Shown one piece after another: positions 36,343-48,231 of a stretch of 64,000 nt of DNA. Positions within the stretch are counted from its first letter, which is position 1. Every line of letters begins with the position of its first letter. The notes below the pieces were generated by a model. The model had not been told where the DNA came from, did no database searches, and saw only the letters and a program-made list of their open reading frames with translations. This DNA is from Oopsacas minuta (lineage: Eukaryota > Porifera > Hexactinellida > Lyssacinosida > Leucopsacidae). Both the position numbers and the translations under genes were made by a program. The DNA lies in NCBI GenBank assembly GCA_024704765.1, contig JAKMXF010000021.1:1-64000 (forward strand), in the 5' to 3' direction.

Positions 36343-36821
36343 TGCAATGCTATGAACAATCAGAAAACTAGTATACAGACTTTATTCACGACTTTAACCT
36401 CCAGTACAGATTGCCTATCATGAACTTAAGTATGAATATAATGTATATTTTGTAAATCAATAAGATAAATTCCACCATATGTGTGACGTCATAATTCTGA
36501 AGACGCCATAACTCTATAAATACAAGCCCTATAACAAAATTTTAAGTTCAAGGTGATGGCCAAATACGGATAACCCATATGTAATTAATAGATTTCATAT
36601 GGCGATAAAGTCGACTAAAATGGATTTATTGAAGAAAAATTTAAAATTTCACATATATCAATGACGTCATAACTTGGCAGTTTTAAGCCATATACTTGTT
36701 ATGACAAGATGCATTGGTTCCTTATGTATAATAATCTATATGTATAAATTCATTTCATATGGCTATCTCACACCAAAATAGCTATTCTCTACTAACTGGC
36801 CTATTAAACCACTGTGAGGTG

Positions 36822-37908
36822 TAATTGACTTAATCAAGAATCATTTACAAAGTGCTGAATGCCCAGAAGCAGATATGGTCGAGACTTTAATACGTAAAAT
36901 ATTTACAATATGTAAGTACATAGAATATAGTTGATCCATAAATTTAATTACTTATTTGGATTGAGAAATCATCTAAGGGAACTGATAAAGGGTACTAAAT
37001 ACTTCTTATCCCATAACCGCAAGATATTGTTAACAGTTCTCTTAAGATTACTGAAAATTTACGATTAGACTTCTGTATCTCTACTATAAAAAGCAAATAA
37101 TCTGTAGATATGCATAAATGTATAGTAGGGTGCATCAGTTACCACATAAATTGAAAACAACACTTGGCTCAGAAGTTTTTATGAAATTCATATACTAAAG
37201 AATCATAATGTATAATTTCATTGGACTTCAACAAGAGTTAAGGGATGCACAATTCAATTATTCCAAAGCACAGGCATTGTAATGGGATTGTGCCGGAATT
37301 CAAGTACACTTAACGTAAAGTGTAAATCTGATAGGACTGGAAACTACATACCATATGTTAGGTGTATCTAGGATGGTATGTATCTGCTTACAATACAGAT
37401 TTACAGATAAAGGAAATAATGAGACAGGCCAATAGAATCCTATTAGAACATCCAAATTCAAACGCCTAATATCTCTAAAACAGTGCAACAATGGCGATCA
37501 AATGCATTATTAGTAGAAACAAACAACTCAAATTGCTCAAATATAAGCTGAAACACAGTAGACATATACGAAGTACACTTATCGGAAACCATTCCACAGT
37601 GGGCAAATGAGTGGAAATAGGATAAATTTTGATGTGCTCAGATCTGAATAATCTGTTTTAACTAAATTCCTTACCTCCTAATACCTAGGCAGCCAAATTT
37701 TAAGACTTCAATGTCATCAGATACTTGAGTCATTTTGCTCTAATAGAATGTATATTTATCGAGGCCAAAATAGCATTTGATATTAGTGGTGAGCACACAA
37801 GTTTAATTGTGGTAAATTGCTAGACTAGTGATAATAAGCAAACTTTGCCTTTTCATTGTATAGTATATACACTTAGCTGTAGTTCTTTCATGTATTAGAG
37901 CTTGGTTC
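36822..37908. other. No recognisable feature
   Basis: AT-rich spacer between the Transib and a Tc1 remnant. No long frames or terminal repeats seen. Confidence 0.5.
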
Positions 37909-37910
37909 TA

Positions 37911-39080
37911 CAGTGTGACACGATGAAATTGGGAAGATGTTTAGAGATATCTTCATTTTCTATAACTAAACTAACTATACAACCAACATACACAACTACA
38001 CTATCAAATCCACTAGTACTTAATCTTCTGACCGTGACTCTTCTTTACTATAACTACCCTTTTCCTCATAGATTTTCAATATGGCTTCAAAAATTCAATA
38101 GAAATGTTATCCAAGACTTCGTTGACTACACTGTCAAGCTAGTCAAGAGACTTGGGAGCTCTCAAATCCAGCTGGATTTTATCCAGGCCCATAGATTTTC
38201 AATTGGACTGAGATCCGGACTACAGGCGAGCCAATCCATTCTGATTATACCTTCCTTCTGCATGAAATCTTTGGAAATCTTGGAGGTATGCTTAGGATCA
38301 TTGTCCTCCTGAAAAATCCAACCATCAGGATAGAGAACTTGACTCTGAACTATTAAGCACTCGTTTAGAATTCGACACTACCCCAAACTAGTTAAATTTT
38401 CTCGAAATATCTTCAAAGGGAACGTGCCACGAGCAGAAAATGCCTCCTAAACATGAAGCTTTTGCGTGTGCTTGGAGGTGGGTTTCACTGGGTGTTCGTC
38501 CCTCTTGTACCACAGGCAGAACTTTCCTTGTGATAACTAAATGGACATTTTGTCGCTGAATACGACCTTCTCCCAATCCATAACACGCGTCTGTCCATAT
38601 GCTTCTGTGTGAGGAACGGAATTGGTTTGGCAACCTTTCTGGTGTCACAACCTCTTGAGTTTTTGTCTCACGCTCTCCCTGGAGTACGTATTCGAACGTG
38701 TGGTGTTGAATTTGCTTGTCAACTTCCTAATAGACTTTTGTTTGTTGTTTCGAGCTAGTTTGCCAAGTGAAATGATATCGTTCTTGCTGATAACTCTGCT
38801 TTTTCCGGAACCTCTCTTCCTCTCAATTGAAATCTCGGCTCGGAGTTTAGAAATTGTTTGATAAACTGTGCTCTTCGGAATGCCTGTGCGACAAGAAACC
38901 TCCATCGCATTCGTAATACCGGACAGGTATAAGGTCCTAACATGTCTCGGTGCATTTGCTCCATTATTTAGAGCTAGTTCGATATGAAATTCAAATGATA
39001 TGAGAATAATTTTCAACAAAAATAACAGAAAATATTTAAATATAATATACAATTTAGCTTTTACAATAGTTGGAATGAAA
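37911..39080 (-). mobile_element. Tc1-like element remnant, one end found
   Basis: The left terminus CAGTGTGACACGATGAAATT at 37911 follows a TA and is Tc1-like. The transposase is on the minus strand. The other terminus is not found; a maT element begins at 39083, so the right end was probably lost or overwritten there. The right boundary given is only that junction. Confidence 0.65.
38058..38995 (-). pseudogene. Tc1 transposase, DD34E, degenerate
   Basis: From the N-terminus (minus strand): VRTLYLSGITNAMEVSCRTG and VYQTISKLRAEISIERKRGS give the helix-turn-helix and its basic linker, and KNDIISLGKLARNNKQKSIR the second DNA-binding part. Then, with frameshifts, DGWIFQEDNDPKHTS holds the second Asp near 38310 and ACSPDLSPIENLWAWIK the Glu. 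I count 34 residues between them, the Tc1 pattern. The C-terminus ...DSVVNEVLDNISIEFLKPY is still readable to about 38065. At least three frameshifts and several stops are present. Confidence 0.8.
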
Positions 39081-39082
39081 TA

Positions 39083-40346
39083 CAGGGTAAAGCATAAGTT
39101 CTGCAACAAGTATAAAGTAGTATATTTCTTATTTTACCATAATAGTTGAAATTCGTAGTGAATTAGTGAATATACATACTAAGGATACGAAATTAATCTA
39201 GTTTTTCGAATGTATTGCCCTTTGCTGCGATACATAGGCTCAATCGCTTATAGAAATTATCGACAGCAGCACGCAACACGTCCTCACTGATTAAATCCCA
39301 CTCTCTTCTCAAGGAGACTTCAGACTTTCGACGTTCTTGTGAGGCTTTGCACATACTCTGGACTCTAAGATGGACCATATACAGAAATCCATAGGGTTTA
39401 GATCTGGAGAAGAGGCCGGCCATTCTTTAGTTGATATAAATTCCGGTACATTGAGTTTCAACCACTCAGATGTCATTTTAGCTTTGTGGGAGGGAGCGGA
39501 ATCTTGCTGGAAAACCCAATGCGTGCCATTGAAGTGCTCACAAGCCCAAGGCTTCAATGCATTGTCTAAAATGCTCTCTACATACACCTCTTTGTTAATT
39601 TTCACCCCTTTGTCAATGAACACCAGAGGTGTTCGACCATCAGAGGTAATAGCTCCCTAACCATGACCGATGCCGGTTTTTGAGTTCTTTTGATTGTGCG
39701 TATTGATGACGATATAGACTTTTGATCTGGAGCAAGAATTCGACCGTTTTGGCGATTATATGCCATTTCTACGGTAAAAATCTTCCCATCGGAGAAGACA
39801 ATACTCTGGTGCGTGCCACCAGTGAACATTTTTCTCAGAATCAGACATTTTTCATACCTACGCCTCTTATTCACCTCAGAAATTAACTGTACCTCTCTAA
39901 ATTTGTAGCATTTCAAGCCTAAATCCTCTTTTACTATCCTCGCCATGCTTTGGATGCTTCTAACAGGATTCTTCCTGACCCCATCCCGGACGAGCTTCCT
40001 AACAGCAGGAGTACGAACAGAACGAGGTCTACCTTTTCTGAACATGTCCTGGGTACTGCCAGTCTCCTTGTAACGTTTGATGGTACGGTAGACTATCCAT
40101 CTGTTTATGGACAGTATTTTTGATATTACGGAGGATGCCTTGCTTTCACTATGACACAAGATTATCATTGACCGTTTTGCTTCTTTGTCCATAAATCAAA
40201 AAAATTTTTCTAGTAGGACTCAATACTCTAAATATTGTTTAAAAAGATATTGAAGATAATATATGATAAATAAATATCCACTTAAAACCATTCGCAGAAC
40301 CTCTAGCTTAATTTAAATTTTTGTTGCAGAACTTAGCCTAACCCTG
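39083..40346 (-). mobile_element. maT element (copy 1)
   Basis: 1,264 bp flanked by TA at 39081-39082 and 40347-40348. Ends: CAGGGTAAAGCATAAGTTCT on the left and, inward from the right, CAGGGTTAGGCTAAGTTCTG, both continuing into GCAACAA. The transposase on the minus strand has D37D spacing, diagnostic of maT. It abuts the Tc1 remnant on its left. Confidence 0.92.
39193..40192 (-). pseudogene. maT transposase, DD37D, two frameshifts
   Basis: Start MDKEAKRSMIILCHSES at 40192. Next come the helix-turn-helix and linker (FRKGRPRSVRTPAVRKLVRD), KNPVRSIQSMARIVKEDLGL, and IVFSDGKIFTVEMAYNRQNG with the first Asp (usually SDEK; here SDGK). In the next frame WVFQQDSAPSHKAK gives the second Asp and ASSPDLNPMDFCIWSILE the third; I count 37 residues between. 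The C-terminus LRAAVDNFYKRLSLCIAAKG ends at 39193 in a third frame. Breaks lie near 39640 and 39330. No in-frame stop is seen in the combined frame, so this is a fairly recent casualty. Confidence 0.88.
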
Positions 40347-40426
40347 TACATTGGCAGTGTTAGAAAAGAATTCTAAAGAGTACATGTGTATAGACATGTG
40401 ATATATCTACGAATACAACGAGTGGA

Positions 40427-41883
40427 ATGGACTTTAGAACATATGGTTACGTTATAACAAGCAAAATAACCAGAATGATTGGAGCAGATGCAGTAAAAAA
40501 ACTAAGTTCGCTGTCAATTTCAGATAACACTGTTCAGCGCAGAATTCAAGAAATGTCAGAGGATATTAAGAACCAAGTTGTGGAGCAAATCAAACAGTCA
40601 CCCATCTTTGTTTTGCAATTAGATGAGTCAACTGATATTTCTTCTTGTGCTCAGCTGATGATATATGTACGTTATATCCACGATTCTAACTTCAAAGAAG
40701 AGTTCCTGTTTTGTCAGCCACTTGATTCTCAAACACGTGGAATTGATGTTTTCAACAAAGTAGATACCATTTTGTAAAAGAAGGTCTCGATTGGAAAAAA
40801 GTTGGGGCTGTTTGCACAGATGGCGCTCCTTCTATGTTGGGGAGCCATTCTGGGTTCCAGACACGCGTTAGACAGTATGTCCCAGATGTGAAAACAAATC
40901 ACTGTATGATTCACCGAGAAACCCTTACAGCGAAGACTTTGCCAGCCTCGCTAAGTGTTATCTTGCAGGAGGTAATTAAAATAGTCAATTTCGTTAAAAG
41001 TAGCGCACTCAACACTCGTCTCTTCAGAAATCTTTGTTTAGATATGGATGCTGCGCATATGAATCTGTTAAATCACACTGAAGTTAGATGGCTTTCAAAG
41101 GGCAATGTTTTGAAACGTGTTCTAGACCTCAAGGAAGAAACAACAGAATTTTTAAAACTCCAAAAGCGGACGCATTGGCATGATTTATTCGTAAATCACG
41201 AATGGATTACTAGACTTTGTTATCTTTTCGATATTTTTGAAAGACTCAATACTCTGAACCTCTCATTGCAAGGTAAAGATAGTAATATTATGGATTTTGT
41301 AGACAAGCTTTCTGCCTTTCAAGCAATGCTTGACCTCTGGAGAAACAAGATAAATGGTGGTAGGATTACAATGTTTTCTCACCTCTGTAGCTATGTTGAA
41401 GATTGCGAAATTAGTATCAGCGAAGCTTTGCAAAATGACATTGCAACGCATTTGCAATCACTTAAAGATGAATTCTCTAGATACTTTCCAGAAACAACAA
41501 AATCCAAATTTAATCTTGTTCGAAATCCTTTTCTGGCCAAAATAGATGACAGCATTCCTGATAATCACGATGCAGTACAGGAGGATTTCATCAAACTTGT
41601 AAATGATTCAGGAGCACAAACATTATTTCCAAGAGTTGATTTGCCATCTTTTTGGAGTTCTATGCTTGGAAGCTATCCAATAGTATCACAGATTTCCCTG
41701 AAGTTACTCATGTCATTCCCATCAACTTATTTGTGTGAAGCGGCTTTTTCTAGCATGCTAGTAATCAAAACTAAGGCTAGAAATAGACTTGATGTCAAAC
41801 CAGATCTACGCTGCTGCTTAGCAATAACACAACCTAGAATTCAAAAGCTAGTTGATGAAAAACAACATCAAAAATCACATTAA
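40427..41883 (+). pseudogene. hAT transposase, ZBED5-like, 5' truncated
   Basis: Resembles the transposase-derived ZBED5 / GTF2IRD2-type proteins. Visible order: LSSLSISDNTVQRRIQEMSE; FVLQLDESTDISSCAQLM (first catalytic Asp, ~40625); after one frameshift near 40770, VGAVCTDGAPSMLGSHSGFQ (second Asp); HCMIHRETLTAKTLPASL; LLNHTEVRWLSKGNVLKRV; and the C-terminal dimerisation block STYLCEAAFSSMLVIKTKAR with the catalytic Glu region. From 40834 the frame is open for 349 codons. The BED zinc finger and the segment before MIGADAVKKL are missing, so the 5' end is cut or lay in another exon. The only visible lesion in the remaining part is the one frameshift. Confidence 0.85.
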
Positions 41884-42039
41884 ATAATCATGTGTGATGA
41901 TTATTAGTATTGTAGATGTGGTAAATTTAGATTAGAATAATATATCCAAGTTGAGAACATACATTTTGAAATTTACGTTTTGGTTATGCCTTCATCGGGT
42001 GGGGCGCGAACGCTTTAAAAAGTTGGAAAGTGGGTCGTG

Positions 42040-42064
42040 GTCAGAAAAAGGTTGAAAACCCCTG
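42040..42064. repeat. Right terminus of the ZBED5-like hAT
   Basis: Read inward this is CAGGGGTTTTCAACCTTTTT, a classic hAT (Buster/ZBED group) end, about 180 bp downstream of the stop codon. No matching left end was found upstream of 40427. Confidence 0.8.
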
Positions 42065-43534
42065 CACCAGCCCAAATTTAACAGAATTCTAGGGACGTGA
42101 AATAACGCGACGGTCATCATTTTAAAAATTCTATCTGAGCCTCCTGACATTTTTGAAATTTAAATTTTCTAGAAAATTGATTTTTTGTGTTTTCTGATAA
42201 TACATTACAGCAACAATGAATAACACAGAGAAGCTTTCGATTTTCTCAGCTCCCAAACTCCAGTTAGAGCGGCAAGTGATCAATTTATGTAGTCTTTCCA
42301 ATTTCAAGAGAGCGATATTTACTGACTAAGGAGGAAATTCGGAGCCCTTAAGTCTGACAGACATGCCCTCCAAAAGAACAAGGACTTAGTATCTTCGAAA
42401 GAGATACGATTTCATTCCTTGGAAATTGATTGTGCTCTGAAAAAGAGAATTTCCAATGATCGTGTAATAATTGAGCTGATTTATCCACTAAAATAAGTAA
42501 ACCTCTATCTCAATTAAATACCAAGGGATTAAAAGTCAGATTAGCTCCTTTGCTAAACCACCACATAGAAATAATTGCCAGAAGAGAAGAAGTTGATAGA
42601 AAAACCTACGCTTCTCTAGCTCTACAGTTTGTATCTAACCTGACACATCACCATAAAACGTTCTATTTGCAAAGAAATCATTTCGTAAGGGTCTTTTGAC
42701 AATGCAAACAAATACATACCTATTAAGAAATGAATATTTCTCATTGACAAACTTGAAATGGGAAAACGAAAGTACATTGATCTCAAAAGAACTTTGAAAT
42801 CGGAGAATGTTACTTCCCGTCCAACAAAGATGTGGCTCAATATCGATCTGAAATACGTTCAGTAATGAATTACAGTTCGTTCTCAATGAAAATCAGCTTA
42901 TCATATAGGGTGTTAAGAAATTGATGCTCTAGTCACTAAATCTACAATAATGTAACCATAGTTTCAGTGTTGACTCTTATGAAATACACAAACTCATATT
43001 TCATTTTGACAACCAATTTAGACAATTTTAGTATATCACTCTCAGTCAGAATGCCAATTTCTATTTAGTATATTATTAAACCTGATTGGACAAATTATAG
43101 CATACACTAATGATCAGAGAAGCTAGTTCCGCCACAAGAAGCAGGGCAGTCGGAGTGTATTGCGTGGAATGACTCAAAAGGGGTTTCATAGAGCTTAGGA
43201 GTAATTATTTGAACAATTCGACGTTGGTTGAGCCGCAATAAGTCAGGATGTTCCCACGAAAACAAGCATGGACGCGGACGCAAATCCAAATCCCAAAAAT
43301 TGCTAAAATCGTCATTACAAAACCGATTAGCAAAAGACATCAATCAACGCGGAGATTGGTTAAGCGCTTACACACCAAGGGATAGCCAGGGTCTCATGTA
43401 ACAGTACATATAGATAAAGAAGCAATCGAACTGCGCGCATCCCTAAACTCTTGCTGAATTCCAATGAAATTGTAAATTATGAATAGTTAGATTATTAATA
43501 AATTGTAAAAGACGATTAATGAGTCGTTGCCAAT
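42065..43534. other. No firmly recognised gene
   Basis: AT-rich. A plus-strand patch at 43130-43390 is richer in GC and could be a worn Tc1/mariner helix-turn-helix region, but no motif is clear enough to call. Otherwise nothing supported. Confidence 0.4.
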
Positions 43535-43740
43535 ATAAAGGGCAAGTGGTGCATATATGTATATGTTCAGAATTGATTGAAGAAACTTGGAGACTGCTTT
43601 AAGGCATACAGGGGAATTTTGGGCTTGGCTCAGACAAGTTCGAGACTTGAACGAAAATTAATAATTGTGAACAAATTATGATGTCATTGTGACATACTGG
43701 GATTTCAAAAATCACATTCTAGCCACTGCTCAGCCTTCAG
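43535..43740 (+). repeat. Helitron-like 5' fragment
   Basis: Carries ATATAAAGGGCAAGTGGTGC, then CAGAATTGATTGAAGAAACT, GGCTTGGCTCAGACAAG and a CTTGAACGAAAATTAATAAT segment, in the same order as at 23.96 and 31.42 kb. It lacks the family 3' end. Confidence 0.45.
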
Positions 43741-46556
43741 ATAATTAATTTTTTGGATAAAATGGTGTCGAAATTGGAAAAGAAGAAATGACTACTTGCA
43801 GCGATATAGCAATAAATGAATTTATTGACAGGAAATTGAAGGATAATGTCGTTTTGAGAGATGATAATCAAAATAAAGTGGTCGTTGCAGACAATTCGTA
43901 ACATTTTGACAAGGCAATCCAAAAAAGTGAAGAACAAATCACGAAGTAGGAGAGAAATTCCATTGATATGCAGATATTGGCAATGAGATTAAACCTTTGG
44001 GCGGTCAAATTTTGTCCATCTACAGACATTACTGATTCAAAGATTATAAAGAAAATGAAATGAATCTCCACAACCAAATCACTTGAAAGCGAACTTAGTA
44101 TAACAGACCTAAATACTAGTGGCACCAAGTTAGTCAATATATATTATTTAACAAAGTGAAGAAAAACAGAACGTAATAGAATTGTAGGGAGTAATATCAA
44201 AGTGCTTATCAGAAAATCAATAGTGCTGACTCAACTACAGGATTATCGGCATTTTACATAAAGCAAAGAAATGATTAAATCATAGAATAAAGAAAATTAT
44301 TAAGAATGTGAGATAGGAAAGGTCAATCATCAAATCATCGAATATTGGGGAAAGTCAATAAAATAAAATTGATTGGAACCAAAAAATTGTATCTAAATGA
44401 CAACTGCAATGCAATGAATAAAAGTTGCTAAGTACTCTTTAAATTCATATTGTTCTTATGAAAAAGTATTGAGCTACAATAATTATACAGAGCAATAATT
44501 TTGAAAATGCTCAATCAAAGGAGACATAAATTGAATATTTAGAAAAAGTGAGTAAATTTCACATATCCAGATTGCACTATGTCGTTTGAGTAAAAGTTTC
44601 ATTAAGGTACCAAAATACCCAGGAATGTGGTTTGAGTGATATGTTCTCTTGGGTAGCATAAACCCCAAAATGTCGTTGGCGAAATAATGGCTTTATAGAC
44701 TTAAAGTACTATATGCTCAATAAGAATTGAATATGAAAGTATTGTCAAGGTAGTTTAGAATTCTACGGGTTATGATTGTGAAGTTCAATAGAATGAATGA
44801 TAAAAAGTATTGTTTGAAGTTAAGTTCTGTAGAGAAGGCAAAAGTGGTATCAATATAGCTGTCACGTGACAATTCTGGGAAGGTATTCGAATTCTTATGA
44901 TAAATTGAGTTCAGGGATCACAAGAATTGGGAATATATTCGGTGAAACAAATATTCAGATCTGAAAATTATGAAAAAGTATTGGACTCACTTAAATATAT
45001 ACTGCCATAAATAAAGGGTAACTGTGAACTAAACAACATAATTGTGGAAGACAGCTCGAACAAGTCAATCGACATCTGCAAAATATAATTGAAGACATCA
45101 ATATCAACCATTGAGTCTATTAAACGAGACAAGATTCGCGTTTGTATTTTCCTGTGGTTGTAATCATGTGATAATTTGAAATCTTTAGAAATCCTAAAAG
45201 CAATAAATTGTCATATTACAGTGTATATTCGATAACTCGAACCCTCTAAATCTGGTTGAGATAGTGGATGTCGAGTTAACAGATGCGAGAAGTACTACGT
45301 ACTTGTAACACAGTGGGAAAATAGGCAGAAGTTGAGATATATTTGACCTGCTTACCATACTCAATAATTTCAGAATGATATCTTTCCCATAATTCAAAAT
45401 TTTATACTAGTGGGTCTTCAGCTCATTGAGTTATGGTAAATACTTAAGAATGGAAAAAATCAATTTTCGAAAATAACAACACGTGGTTTTACAATCAATT
45501 CAAAGAAATGATTTATTTCATATTGTGCATATGAATGATTGCACTAAACCCTACATGATTGTGTATTCAAATCTAGAGTGCCTATTGAAATTATAAGATT
45601 TGGATGTGATTCTCAAACTTTTCAAATATTGGTTGGAAATCGGGTGGAAATATCCGTTTCGGACATGTTTGCACCTTCCATCCAAGGTCCTAAACTAATC
45701 GTGACCAGTTGTGCCAGATAGTTTATACAAATATATAGGAAGCTGAACATAATGACACAAATATTATATGACTTCTAGATACACTCAGGGTATTCGACTG
45801 CATACCACCACAAAATTTGGAAAATCAATTCATTTTGAATATATTATTTAGATAAAATCTAATAAATATGGATTATCTTGGCAAGGATTTGTTCTATTCA
45901 TTTCTAAACCCTCACCCGCTGGCCATTTAACATAGTATCCATGGGATAAATCTGCAAACTATACGAGGATGTTAGCAAATTATGAAAACGAACTGTATCT
46001 GCATTCCATTGATTTCCTGATTTGTTATTAGCTATTTTACCTTACCTAATACATATTCCAATCTAACGTCGTTATGATCTTCTCATAATACAATAGATTG
46101 GGGATATAAGAGTGGAAATTCGGATTTATCGAAAGTTTCACCACAATATCAATTCATTTGTATAACTCATGGGTTTTCAAAATTCATATATTACACAGCC
46201 CAACATAAATGAAACACATTTTGGAGCCTCAGGATTTGGCCCTATTTTAGAGTATATTTGATTTGCTGATTTCAATACTAGCATTGGTTTTCCTTCATCT
46301 GCTCTAGTATTTGAGTTTGAATATATACCCTTAAATACAAATTCGCGTTTAATGTAGGCTTAATTTGGGATGGTACCCTAAGTATATCATGTTTCTTTAA
46401 TAAATCAAAACAATTTTGTGCCTGACTTAAGAATTGAAACATTGCGCCTTTCATTTATTCTAGAACTTAATCATGCATGGTTAATTTGTTGGATATAATT
46501 GTTATCATATAATATTGATTTCCATTTCAAATACTAATTTGTTATTGTTGTATTAC
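43741..46556. other. Long stretch with no recognised gene
   Basis: AT-rich. Between 43785 and 45180 several plus-strand frames stay open for 30-60 codons and look weakly coding (for example MTTCSDIAINEFIDRKLKDN at 43787), but I recognise no family and stops are frequent. They could be an eroded gene or chance. Confidence 0.35.
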
Positions 46557-48231
46557 ATGGTTTCGTCACGAAGAAGTTGTTTGAATAATCCAAATGTATT
46601 CTGGTATATATGTGGTAGCTATGCTATGAAAAAACAGCAAAACCTATTTCTGACTTAGTTAAGAAGGCATATCTTGCTTATTTTGGAGTGAAGCTTGGAA
46701 ACCAAGATAAACTATGGACCCAACACATAGTATGTAAAACTTGTACGAGCATCTGGGGCAATGGACCAGTGGAAGAGGAGAAGTCTGAAGTTTGGTATAC
46801 CAATGGTTTGGGGAGCCAAAAAACCATTATGATGATTGTTACTTCTGCATTGTCAACATCAAGCGCATCAATTGTAAGGATAAGAGTAATTGGACACATC
46901 CTGACCTAGAGTCAGCGAGACGACCTATTCCACACTCAGATGAGATGCCCATTCCGGCTTCGAGCCTTCATAAATGATTCAGATATCCCTCATGAAGCAG
47001 AATCTTATTCGAGTAATAGTGATTTTAAAGATACTTCATCAATGCCCCCCCCCCAACGCGTTGATCAACTCGAACTGAATGATCTGATCAGGGATCTTGA
47101 CCTCTCGAAAGAATCTTCTGAAGTAATGATATCCAGGTTGAATGGCAAAAATTTACTCCATCCTGGAACCAAGATTACATATTATCGTAACAGAGAACAG
47201 TCTTTACTGCCTTACTTTTGCAACGACAATGGTCTACTTTGGTACAATGATGTTCGAGGTCTTTTAGGAGAATGGGGTACCAGAATACAGTCCAAATGAA
47301 TGGCGCAATTTTATCGACAGTTCTACTAGTAGTTTGAAATGTGCTTTGCTCCATAATGGGAACAAATATACTTCTATTCCAATTCATAACCCAACTAGTA
47401 TGAAGGAGGAATATGAGTCAATCAAACAAGTTTTGGAGAAACTGAAATATTATGTTCATCAATGGGTGATTTGCGTTGACTTAAAGATGGTTAATTTCTA
47501 CTTGGCAAGCAAAGTGGCTACACAAAATACCCATGCTTCATTAGTCTTTGGGATAAGCGAGCAAGAAATGACCACTGGACGAGAAAAGATTGGCCCTTGA
47601 GAAATAATATGATAGTGGGAGAAATGGACATCATTAACAAACCTCTGATTATAAACAGGGAAATCTCATTCTTCCACCACTGCATATCAAACTGGGCGTC
47701 ATGAAACAATTCGTCAAAGCTCTGAATAAAGATGGTTCTTGCTCCCATTATCTATGCAGTTAATTTCCTGAACTTAGCACCGAAAGCTCAAAGCTAGAAT
47801 ATTTGATGGCCCCAAGATTAGAAAGCTCATTAAAGACACATGTTTTATTAGTTCTATGAATTACACTGAATCTGAAACTTGGTCCGCATTTCAATTAGCC
47901 ACACAAATATTTTTGGGAAACTACAAAGCAGAAAATTTCGCTAAATTAGTAGGAAACAAGCTCTCGAAATTCAATAATATTGGCTGTAAGATGGACATCA
48001 AGGTTCATTACCTCCATAACCATTTAGATCATTTCCCGGCTAACCTTGGTGACCTAAGCGAAGAACAAGGAATAAGGTTCCATCAAGACATCAGGGTAAT
48101 GGACGAGAGGTACCAGAGAAGGTGGGATATCCACATGATGGGATATTGATTTTGGAGTCTTCAGCGAGATTGTCCAGGCAAATCTCACTCAAGGGTGTCC
48201 CGGAAGAGACGCTATTTAGACATTGATTGAT
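46557..48231 (+). pseudogene. TE-like multi-copy family gene, function unassigned
   Basis: I recognise the pattern of a protein family repeated many times in arthropod and cnidarian genomes but cannot name its superfamily. Start MVSSRRSCLNNPNVFWYICG at 46557, then VKKAYLAYFGVKLGNQDKLW, CKTC, EPKNHYDDCYFCIVNIK, and HPDLESARRPIPHSDEMPIP: a Cys/His-rich, probably zinc-binding N-terminal part. Then ISRLNGKNLL...ITYYRNREQSLLPYFC, CALLHNGNKYTSIPIHN, KYYVHQWVICVDLKMVNFYL, LPPLHIKLGVMKQFVKALNK near 47680-47730, SETWSAFQLATQIFLGNYKA, and GIRFHQDIRVMDERYQRRWD. The end WSLQRDCPGKSHSRVSRKRR runs to TGA 48229. Conserved acidic residues (VDLK, HQD, DERYQ) would fit a DDE-type nuclease, but that is inference. 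It is broken by at least five frameshifts and two stops. Confidence 0.7.

Larger units (their letters stand above)
34172..36423 (+). pseudogene. Transib transposase (RAG1-like core), inactivated
   Basis: DDE recombinase related to the RAG1 catalytic core. The first clean frame is 34172-35131. It ends with FKIADGLDGSGCHTIYNQ, the presumed first Asp. Then, in the next frame, SPN*PLSQRPIFLC and HSMFDEKMAAILSGAG follow; RAG1 has GYDEKL here, the second Asp. A C-x2-C pair (CQMC) comes next. The segment AKTGLKVDQPNF / GNVARRAFSDE matches the RAG1 stretch with NGNFARKL. The region SEEVT*SCNKLIRKYGENLARK aligns with RAG1 SEGNESGNKLFRRF, and its stop codon (TAA 36158-36160) sits on the catalytic Glu. 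The tail ends in a CCHC motif and TGA 36421. Lesions: frameshifts near 35120 and 36285, TAA near 35164, further breaks at 35610-35820, and the TAA at the Glu. Confidence 0.88.
33513..36816 (+). mobile_element. Complete Transib (RAG1-like) transposon
   Basis: 3,304 bp flanked by the exact 5-bp duplication AGGTG (33508-33512 and 36817-36821); 5-bp duplications are the rule for Transib and RAG-type transposition. The right end read inward is CACAGTGGTTTAATAGG and the left is CTCAGTGGTTTAGGAGC, so 11 of the first 12 positions match. CACAGTG is also the heptamer of vertebrate V(D)J recombination signals. The single coding region between the ends aligns with the RAG1 core. No RAG2-like gene is present. 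Confidence 0.92.

Noticed and set aside
37902-38312. 136-codon plus-strand frame
   Set aside because: It is the reverse strand of the Tc1 transposase C-terminal half, where QEDNDPKHTS and SPDLSPIENL are readable.
43107-43390. Tc1/mariner helix-turn-helix fragment
   Set aside because: Some translated pieces look basic and GC content rises, but no catalytic or DNA-binding motif is clear and no termini were found.
43785-45180. Eroded gene with several 30-60 codon open stretches
   Set aside because: Looks weakly coding in places, but I recognise no family and stops are frequent; kept only as an unassigned stretch.
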